The position numbers and the translations under genes are program-made. A DNA stretch of 12,006 nt from assembly GCA_937958735.1 (NCBI GenBank), contig CALGNG010000302.1:1-12006 (forward strand), written 5' to 3'. The notes below the pieces were generated by a model. That model did no database searches and had not been told where the DNA came from. It was given only the letters and a program-made list of their open reading frames with translations. Source of the stretch: an uncultured Aquimarina sp. (GTDB lineage: Bacteria > Bacteroidota > Bacteroidia > Flavobacteriales > Flavobacteriaceae). Below, in pieces: positions 6,669 through 12,006 of this stretch; positions within the stretch are counted from its first letter, which is position 1, and every line of letters starts with the position of its first letter.

Positions 6669-7166
6669 ATGAAGCATCCTTTTTTAAAATACCTTTTTGT
6701 TATCTGTTTTATTTTGCTCTCTTTTATGAGTTGCGAGAGGGATGACTTGTGTTCCGATGTACCCATTACCCCTCTTCTTATTCTTACTTTTGACGGAGAA
6801 GATAATGCAGGGGTACAAGCCAATGTGCCGTTCTTACAAATTACCTCTACCAAAAACAATAACACCTTTTTTGCAGCTCCTACAACTACAGATTCTATTG
6901 CTATTCCACTAGATATAACCCTAGACAATACGCAATATATTTTTACGAGAAACTCTGGAGATGCCAATACAGACAATATTTTATCTGATACTATTACATT
7001 TTTTTATAACCGTAGAAACGAGTTTGTAAACAGAGCTTGTGGCTTTAGAACTATTTATTCTAATTTAGATACCGAAAGAGAAACCAATAATTGGATTACA
7101 AATTCTCAAATTATTAACTCCGAAGTCAATGACCAACTTAATGCGCATATTCGCTTGTCTTTTTAG
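6669..7166 (+). CDS. DUF6452-like lipoprotein
   Basis: A 165-residue lipoprotein whose signal peptide ends in the lipobox FMSC, with C22 as the acylated residue. ERDD follows the cysteine, an acidic patch compatible with surface or outer-membrane sorting in flavobacteria. Two further cysteines (C28 in DDLCSD and C124 in NRACGFRTIY) could pair. The remainder is beta-rich (TPLLILTF, PFLQITS, IAIPLDITLDNTQYIF, DTITFFYNR) and ends HIRLSF. From memory this pattern fits the flavobacterial family DUF6452, which has no known function; the family name is recall and not a search result. It starts 5 bases after rlmD and overlaps the next gene by up to 38 bases, so all three are probably one transcript. 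The overlap and the matching compartments suggest that its product works with the outer-membrane protein encoded next. Confidence 0.78.
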   Translation: MKHPFLKYLFVICFILLSFMSCERDDLCSDVPITPLLILTFDGEDNAGVQANVPFLQITSTKNNNTFFAAPTTTDSIAIPLDITLDNTQYIFTRNSGDANTDNILSDTITFFYNRRNEFVNRACGFRTIYSNLDTERETNNWITNSQIINSEVNDQLNAHIRLSF

Positions 7167-7875
7167 CCTATTTATTGGAGGTACTTCCATCCTTACTGCC
7201 CAAGCACAAGATACTATTCCTGTAAGCAATAAAAGACGTAACGATTCTTATGGTTTGCGTGTAGGTTTGGATTTAAAAAAAATAACCCAGACCATCGCCG
7301 ATGAAGATTATACAGGCTTTGAGGTGGTAGCCGACTATCGCTTATCCCAAAAAATATACCTAGCAGGAGAGTTTGGAAGAGAAGAAAATAATGTAGAGGA
7401 TAATAGTATTAGTATTACTACAGAAGGGAATTACCTAAAAATAGGTGCCGACTATAATGTCCACAAAAACTTACTAGGAATGCGAAATCTAATTTATATA
7501 GGATCGCGTTACGGTATTTCTAGGTTTTCCCAACGCTTAGACAATTTTAGCATTGCCCAACAAAACTCTTTTTTTATATCGGAGCAATTACAAGGAAATT
7601 TAGAGCAAAGTAATCTTAGCACCCATTGGATAGAATTTTTAGGAGGTATAAAAGCCGAAGTTTTAGACAATCTTTTCTTAGGATTTTCGGTAGCTGTACA
7701 ATACAAATTTATAGAAGATAAACCCGACGGGTTTGACAACCTATACATCCCTGGTTTTGGAAAAACTAACGATTTTAGCGAATTTAGCGCCAGCTTTAGT
7801 TATTTTATTAGTTATTATATCCCTTTATACAAAGGGAAAAAAAATCCTAAACAAGACAAGACTCTTACTCCTTAA
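7129..7875 (+). CDS. DUF6048-like outer-membrane beta-barrel protein
   Basis: A 248-residue exported protein with a signal peptide, probably cleaved at AQA-QDT (residues 24-29). From residue 40 to the end it alternates polar and hydrophobic residues in a beta-barrel pattern (YGLRVGLDLKKI, GFEVVADYRLSQKIYLAGEFG, GNYLKIGADYNV, LIYIGSRYGISRF, IEFLGGIKAEVLDNLFLGFSVAVQYKF, FSASFSYFISYYIPLY). This is the form of a small outer-membrane porin-like protein; I assign it from memory to DUF6048. The start is uncertain: the ATG at 7129 gives five extra residues and a 38-base overlap with the upstream gene, whereas the ATG at 7141 (MRIFACLF) gives a more standard signal peptide and a 26-base overlap. No Shine-Dalgarno site favours either. 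The overlap implies translational coupling with the lipoprotein before it. No clear terminator follows. Confidence 0.78.
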   Translation: MTNLMRIFACLFSLFIGGTSILTAQAQDTIPVSNKRRNDSYGLRVGLDLKKITQTIADEDYTGFEVVADYRLSQKIYLAGEFGREENNVEDNSISITTEGNYLKIGADYNVHKNLLGMRNLIYIGSRYGISRFSQRLDNFSIAQQNSFFISEQLQGNLEQSNLSTHWIEFLGGIKAEVLDNLFLGFSVAVQYKFIEDKPDGFDNLYIPGFGKTNDFSEFSASFSYFISYYIPLYKGKKNPKQDKTLTP

Positions 7876-7922
7876 ATTTTATATAAACTACAACTATAGT
7901 ATTTTGATTTAAATAATTTACT

Positions 7923-7950
7923 AACTTGGCTATTAATTAATAATCAAGTT
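7923..7950. repeat. Imperfect palindrome upstream of the RimB-RimK gene
   Basis: A 28-base near-palindrome: arms AACTTG and CAAGTT around the symmetric core TATTAATTAATA, with 24 of 28 bases in symmetry. It lies 23 bases before the TTG start of the fusion gene and after the DUF6048-like gene. It may be an operator or promoter part. No T run follows, so it is not a good terminator. Such AT-rich palindromes can arise by chance. Confidence 0.3.
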
Positions 7951-7972
7951 AAAAAAATTAGACTATAAAACG

Positions 7973-9343
7973 TTGGAAAATTTAAAAATTATAGGAAGCG
8001 AGGAATGGTGTTCTTTCGAAGTATTTAACATCCCTGCAATAAAAGCTCGTGTAGATTCTGGAGCTAAAACCTCTTCTATACAGGCTAATAATATTAAAGC
8101 CTTTTATAAAGATACCGAAGAATGGGTCCGTTTTGAAGTAAACCCCATACAGCTTAACAGAAGTATTTCTATAAAATGTGAAGCAAAAATTTACTCTAAA
8201 AGAACCGTAAAAAGTTCTACTGGAATTTCCGAAGTTAGAATAGTTATTAAAACTCCTTTAAGACTAGGAAAGGATACTTTTGAGATAGAGCTTACCTTAG
8301 CAAATCGCGATTCTATGGAATACCGAATGCTATTAGGACGAGAAGCTCTACAAAATCGTTACCTAGTAAATGCTGCTTCCTCTTTTTTAGAATCTGGTTT
8401 TTCGGAAGAGGAGCTAGACGAAAAGTATAGTGTTTTTCGTAAAGAAAAAACAGGACTAAAAATTGCTTTATTAGCTAGTAACCCTAATTTATACAGTAAC
8501 AAACGTATTATTGAAGCTGGTAAAGCTAGAGGGCACGATATTGTGTTTCTTAATGTGCAACAGGCTTATATGAAGTTTGATGCTAAAGAACCCCAAATAC
8601 GTTATAGAGGCGGTAACGTAATAGACAAATTTGATGCTATTATCCCTAGAATTAAGCCTTCGGTTACTTTTTATTCTTGTGCATTAATACGCCAGTTCGA
8701 CTCTATGGGAACGTACTGTTTAAATTCTGCCGATGCCATTACCCAATCTCGCGATAAATTAATGGCAACACAATTGTTTGCCAAAAACGATATTCAAATA
8801 CCTATTACTGGTTTTGCTAATTCTCCTTTAGATACTAAAGATTTAATTCGCATGGTAAATGGTGCGCCTCTAATTGTAAAATTACTGGAAAGCACTCAAG
8901 GTAAAGGAGTAATTATGGCAGAGACTAATAAGGCCGCAGAAAGTGTTATTAATGCCTTTAAAAGCGTTAACACCAATATACTAGTACAAGAATTTATAAA
9001 AGAAGCTAACGGCCAGGATATACGATGTTTTGTGGTAAATGGCAAAGTAGTAGCCTCTATGCAACGCCAAGCAGCTAAAGGAGAATTTAGAGCTAACATA
9101 CACCAAGGAGGTAGTGCTTCTAAAATTAAAATTACCTCGGAAGAGCGAAAATTAGCTATTAAAGCAGCTAAAATTTTAGATTTACCTGTAGCTGGTGTAG
9201 ATATTATTAGATCTAACAAAGGCCCCTTATTATTAGAAGTAAATTCTTCGCCTGGTTTAGAAGGTATCGAAAATGCTACAGGCTTAGATATTGCTAATAT
9301 TATGATTGAAGCTATAGAAAAGCAATTAAAATTTAATCGCTAA
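7973..9343 (+). CDS. rimK: RimB-RimK fusion: protease-like domain plus ATP-grasp glutamate ligase (ribosomal protein S6 modification type)
   Basis: A 456-residue cytoplasmic protein of two parts. Residues 3-140 match the family annotated as ATP-dependent zinc protease (RimB type), with a retropepsin-like active-site motif DSGA (28-31, in [10 protein letters not shown]), a [11 protein letters not shown] segment (79-89), and [22 protein letters not shown] (105-126). Residues 162-455 are a full-length Rim[11 protein letters not shown] (226-235), [12 protein letters not shown] (259-270), the nucleotide-binding K303 in [14 protein letters not shown]340 in LVQEFI, and metal ligands in [13 protein letters not shown] (419-431, E422 and N424). 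RimK adds glutamate residues to the C terminus of ribosomal protein S6, and RimB-type proteins act in the same pathway, so one chain may join both activities. The start is TTG: no ATG lies in frame between the upstream stop codon and residue 115, and this start gives the usual family N terminus (IIGSEEW). A strong terminator follows. Confidence 0.9.
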   Translation: MENLKIIGSEEWCSFEVFNIPAIKARVDSGAKTSSIQANNIKAFYKDTEEWVRFEVNPIQLNRSISIKCEAKIYSKRTVKSSTGISEVRIVIKTPLRLGKDTFEIELTLANRDSMEYRMLLGREALQNRYLVNAASSFLESGFSEEELDEKYSVFRKEKTGLKIALLASNPNLYSNKRIIEAGKARGHDIVFLNVQQAYMKFDAKEPQIRYRGGNVIDKFDAIIPRIKPSVTFYSCALIRQFDSMGTYCLNSADAITQSRDKLMATQLFAKNDIQIPITGFANSPLDTKDLIRMVNGAPLIVKLLESTQGKGVIMAETNKAAESVINAFKSVNTNILVQEFIKEANGQDIRCFVVNGKVVASMQRQAAKGEFRANIHQGGSASKIKITSEERKLAIKAAKILDLPVAGVDIIRSNKGPLLLEVNSSPGLEGIENATGLDIANIMIEAIEKQLKFNR

Positions 9344-9363
9344 TTTCTACTTAACATAAAATC

Positions 9364-9401
9364 AAAGACCGCCTAAACTTTAATAAGTTTAGACGGTCTT
9401 T
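9364..9401. terminator. Bidirectional intrinsic terminator between convergent genes
   Basis: A 17-base-pair stem with a single C-A mismatch and a TAAT loop: arm 9364-9380 pairs with arm 9385-9401, with GACCG/CGGTC near the base. TTTTT closes the plus-strand side. The minus-strand side continues as GATTTTATG, so it can also end the OmpA-protein transcript arriving from the right. It lies 20 bases after the RimB-RimK stop and 24 bases before the end of the OmpA gene. Confidence 0.92.
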
Positions 9402-9425
9402 TTCGTTAAACACTCACTAACTAAA

Positions 9426-11402
9426 CTAAATTTTTGTTATAATAAATTCCGACCTTCTATTAAGCTGATGTTCTTGCTCGGTACACGGCACCCCGTCGGC
9501 ACATTTATTAATTAATTGTTGTTCTCCATAACCTATAGCACTTTCTATTCTTGAGGCTTTTATACCCTGAGAAACTAAATAGTCTCTAGTACTTTTTGCA
9601 CGCCTATCGGATAAATCTTCGTTATAATTAAAAGGCATTCTAGAGTCGGTATGCGAAGCTATTTTAATCTGTATTTTAGGATACTGTGTCATAATCAACA
9701 CAATTTTATTTAGCTCGATGGCAGCATCGTTCCTAATCAAATCTTTGTCTAAATTAAAATAGATAATTCCTATTTTAAGTTTTAATATTCCTTTTTCCTC
9801 TACAATAAGTTCGTCTAAGGTTTCTATCGCTAATGGCAAGTAAGTCGTGCCGTTTACAGCTTCGGTTAGGGAGGGTTTTACTACTGTTTTGTATCCTTGT
9901 TTCCCTACTTTTACCTCGTAACGCGAGTTACAGTCCAATACCGTATCAAATTTATATTGTCCTATGTTGTTAGAAGTTGTAACGGCTATTTTTTTACCTA
10001 GTTCGTCATACAATTCTAAATCGGCATTGGCGATTCTTTCTTCGGTAAGTAGGTTACTTATCACTCCATTAATGGCTTGTTTGCAGTCTGGCTTTTCTAC
10101 TTTTGTTACAGGTATTACCGCATAAATATCGTCGTCTCCCTTACCCCCTCTTCTATTAGAGGATAAAAAACCTGTTTTTCTGGATTCTTGAAACACTAAA
10201 GAAAAATCATCTTTAGGACTGTTTATAGGCTTCCCCATATTGGTTGGGAATTGAAATTTTTGATCTATCCAATTGCTTTTAAATATATCTAAACCTCCAA
10301 AACCCAAATGTCCGTCTGAAGCAAAATACAAAGCCTTATTGGTTACAAAAGGAAACATTTCTCTACCCGAGGTATTTATTTTTTCTCCTAAATTACGAGG
10401 TGTAGAGTATTTGTTTTCTCCTAAAACATCTACTACAAAAATATCTGTACCTCCTATAGTTCCTGGCATATCGGAAGTAAAATAAAGTAATTTCCCGTTA
10501 GGGCTTAATGTTGGGTGTCCTACAGAATATGAATCGCTATTAAAAGGCAGTTCTGTAATATTTACCCAATGTGTCTTGGTTTGGGTTTGCTCTATTTCTG
10601 CACTATATAACTTAAGGTGGTTTACACCATTACCATCGTCTCCTAGTTTTTTCTTAAAGTTATTTCTGGTGAAAAAAACTTTTTTTAAATCTTTTGTAAA
10701 TACCGCATTAGATTCGTGATACTGCGTGTTTAAATCGGACGAAAAAAGAGTCGCTTCTTCTATATCGGAAAATGCGGTATTATTATACCCCTTATATAAA
10801 TTTAAATAAGGTTGATTGTTCCAATAATAATTTAAGGCTGTTTTCTGTTTAGTTTGTGCCGAGGCAAAAACTACTTCTTCTCCATAATAACCTACTCCAA
10901 AGTCGGAATATTGGGTGTTTATTGATACATTATGTATTTTATAATTAGAATTGATGTTTAAAACTTCATCTAATTGTTTTTTAGCTTTTACATAGTTTTC
11001 TTTTCTTAGATCCTTATTATCTGTAGTTTTTGAAAACTTTTTCATCCATTTTTTTGCTTCCTTATTTTCTCCTATACCCTGTAATGCGTGAGCATATTTA
11101 AAATAATATTCGGGATGTATACTGTCTTGGTCTTTATTAAATAAATGCGAATACCATTTATGGGCATTACGCATGTCTGTGTTATAATAGTAACTGTCTC
11201 CTAGGTTTTCGAAAAGGCCTTGGGTTTCCACTCCCTTTTCGTAAAGTCTTAGGTATTCTGTAGCGGCTTCTTTATATTTTAGGCTGTAAAATAATTGGTC
11301 TGCATATTTGGTTTTTCGTTCCTGCCCAAATAAATTTAAAACACATAGGAAACCTATTGTCACTAAAAAAATAGACCTGTTAGTTGGTAATGTAAAGTTC
11401 AT
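9426..11402 (-). CDS. OmpA-family protein with TPR, beta-propeller and regulatory-like domains (PorE-like, type IX secretion associated)
   Basis: A 658-residue periplasmic protein tied to peptidoglycan. The signal peptide probably cleaves at LFG-QER (residues 24-29). Residues 32-125 are TPR-like helices (ADQLFYSLKYKEAATEYLRL, then NLGDSYYYNTDMRNAHKWY). Residues 155-432 carry PD40-like propeller blades: HPTLSPNGKLLYFTSDMPG with GGTDIFVVDV, MFPFVTNKALYFASDGH with GGLDIFKS, and GFLSSNRRGGKGDDDIY. Residues 438-525 are a carboxypeptidase-regulatory-like beta sandwich (AINGVISNLLTEERIANADLEL onward). Residues 545-655 are an OmpA C-terminal domain with SHTDSR (D586) and LSDRRAKSTRDYL (R601), the residues that bind diaminopimelate, and a closing NRRSEF. 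The order TPR, propeller, CRD, OmpA is that of Porphyromonas PorE. The gene starts 14 bases after a PorP/SprF gene, so the product likely anchors that outer-membrane complex to the cell wall. Confidence 0.9.
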   Translation of the reverse strand: MNFTLPTNRSIFLVTIGFLCVLNLFGQERKTKYADQLFYSLKYKEAATEYLRLYEKGVETQGLFENLGDSYYYNTDMRNAHKWYSHLFNKDQDSIHPEYYFKYAHALQGIGENKEAKKWMKKFSKTTDNKDLRKENYVKAKKQLDEVLNINSNYKIHNVSINTQYSDFGVGYYGEEVVFASAQTKQKTALNYYWNNQPYLNLYKGYNNTAFSDIEEATLFSSDLNTQYHESNAVFTKDLKKVFFTRNNFKKKLGDDGNGVNHLKLYSAEIEQTQTKTHWVNITELPFNSDSYSVGHPTLSPNGKLLYFTSDMPGTIGGTDIFVVDVLGENKYSTPRNLGEKINTSGREMFPFVTNKALYFASDGHLGFGGLDIFKSNWIDQKFQFPTNMGKPINSPKDDFSLVFQESRKTGFLSSNRRGGKGDDDIYAVIPVTKVEKPDCKQAINGVISNLLTEERIANADLELYDELGKKIAVTTSNNIGQYKFDTVLDCNSRYEVKVGKQGYKTVVKPSLTEAVNGTTYLPLAIETLDELIVEEKGILKLKIGIIYFNLDKDLIRNDAAIELNKIVLIMTQYPKIQIKIASHTDSRMPFNYNEDLSDRRAKSTRDYLVSQGIKASRIESAIGYGEQQLINKCADGVPCTEQEHQLNRRSEFIITKI

Positions 11403-11416
11403 AGTTCTAGTTGGTT

Positions 11417-12006
11417 TTAAAAGAATCGTGGAGATTTTAGAATTTTGTCTTTAAATATTTCAAAACGTACTGTGATTTCATGCGATCCAGAATTGTACTG
11501 CTGTAAATCGGTAGTGGTGTAATCGTAAGCATAAGAAATAAGCACCCCTTTACTTACCTGAAAACCAACTAAACCACTTATAGAATCGTCCCACCTCCAA
11601 GAAGCTCCTAATCTAAATTTTTCAAATAATAAAAAATTAGCGGATACGTCTATAGATATAGGGGAACCATCTACATGTTTTACTAAAAATGCAGGCTTAA
11701 ATAGGCTATTCCTTCCCATAGGAAATACCCATCCTCCTATTAAAAAAAGGTGTAAGCGTTCTTCTGCAATAGCATTAAGATTGTCTTCGAAGTGGTCTAC
11801 TTTTAAAAAATTAGGAATAGCTAATCCTATATATTTTCGTTTACTATGTAAAAATAACCCTGCCCCTGCAGTAGGAAAAAATTCGTTCCTTACTCCTTGC
11901 TGAAAAGCTAAATCGTCTCCATCTCGGGTTCTTCCTCTACTAAAATCTAAATTAAATACTCTTATTCCTCCTTTTATTCCAAAAGATAATTTAGAGCTAT
12001 CGCTTA
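11417..12006 (-). CDS. Type IX secretion system membrane protein PorP/SprF, C-terminal part (5' end outside window)
   Basis: The frame stays open from 11417 to the window edge with no stop. An internal ATG at 11719 is not the true start, because the family sequence continues upstream of it. About 196 residues are visible: KLSFGIKGGIRVFNLDFSRG near the edge, then a stretch rich in Asp and Arg, FFPTAGAGLFLHSKRKYIGL with AIPNFLK, LHLFLIGGWVFPMGRNSLFKP, the highly conserved SIDVSANFLLFEKFRLGASW with RWDDSISGLVGFQVS, and the closing block SYAYDYTTTDLQQYNSGSHE up to SPRFF. These are signature blocks of PorP/SprF, an outer-membrane beta-barrel that attaches secreted adhesins or other type IX substrates to the surface. 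The family is about 300 residues, so roughly the first third is missing. It is followed after 14 bases by the PorE-like gene, a common flavobacterial pair. Its secreted partner would be expected upstream, off the right edge. Confidence 0.93.
   Translation of the reverse strand, partial: SDSSKLSFGIKGGIRVFNLDFSRGRTRDGDDLAFQQGVRNEFFPTAGAGLFLHSKRKYIGLAIPNFLKVDHFEDNLNAIAEERLHLFLIGGWVFPMGRNSLFKPAFLVKHVDGSPISIDVSANFLLFEKFRLGASWRWDDSISGLVGFQVSKGVLISYAYDYTTTDLQQYNSGSHEITVRFEIFKDKILKSPRFF

Noticed and set aside
6590..6976. Minus-strand frame of 128 residues across the rlmD/DUF6452 junction
   Set aside because: It lies opposite two well-supported coding regions, has no family resemblance, and is best explained as an antisense shadow.
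11417..11719. Treating the PorP/SprF region as a complete 100-residue protein starting at the ATG at 11719
   Set aside because: The frame stays open to the window edge and the upstream translation contains conserved PorP/SprF blocks, so it is the C-terminal part of a longer gene.

Overview
The window is AT-rich DNA from a member of the Bacteroidota, most likely a marine Flavobacteriaceae. The evidence is a type IX secretion PorP/SprF protein next to a PorE-like OmpA protein, lipoproteins with flavobacterial lipoboxes, a TAnnTTTG-type -7 promoter element, near absence of Shine-Dalgarno sites, and the pairing of an RlmD-type methyltransferase with two flavobacterial envelope proteins that I assign, from memory, to DUF6452 and DUF6048. 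No mobile elements, CRISPR arrays, tRNAs or rRNAs are visible.

Layout, left to right. (1) 1-1737, plus strand: the C-terminal end of a membrane fatty acid desaturase, then a complete class I aspartate-type aminotransferase closed by a strong intrinsic terminator. (2) 1949-4393: two plus-strand lipoproteins, one with a Gmad2 domain and one with acidic calcium-binding repeats of the thrombospondin type 3 kind. A gene-poor kilobase separates them. It holds a possible 59-residue secreted peptide on the minus strand and, downstream of that peptide on the same strand, a strand-specific RNA hairpin followed by a U tract. (3) 4402-5168, minus strand: a two-gene unit, a 70-residue two-pass membrane protein followed by a DUF2027/Smr protein. 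(4) 5254-7875, plus strand: rlmD, a DUF6452-like lipoprotein and a DUF6048-like outer-membrane protein, tightly packed as one operon. It diverges from unit 3 across a short region with a TAnnTTTG element facing each way. (5) 7973-9343, plus strand: a fusion of a RimB-type protease domain to a RimK ATP-grasp glutamate ligase, starting at TTG and ending at a strong terminator that probably serves both strands. (6) 9426-12006, minus strand: a PorP/SprF protein (5' end outside the window) followed 14 bases later by a TPR / beta-propeller / carboxypeptidase-regulatory-like / OmpA protein.

The window mixes ordinary core genes (aminotransferase, rRNA methylation, ribosomal S6 modification) with cell-envelope genes (lipoproteins, an outer-membrane protein and a type IX secretion attachment module). 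The items most worth a second look are the minus-strand structured RNA with its small secreted peptide, the RimB-RimK fusion, and the PorP/SprF-PorE pair, which predicts a secreted adhesin just beyond the right edge.
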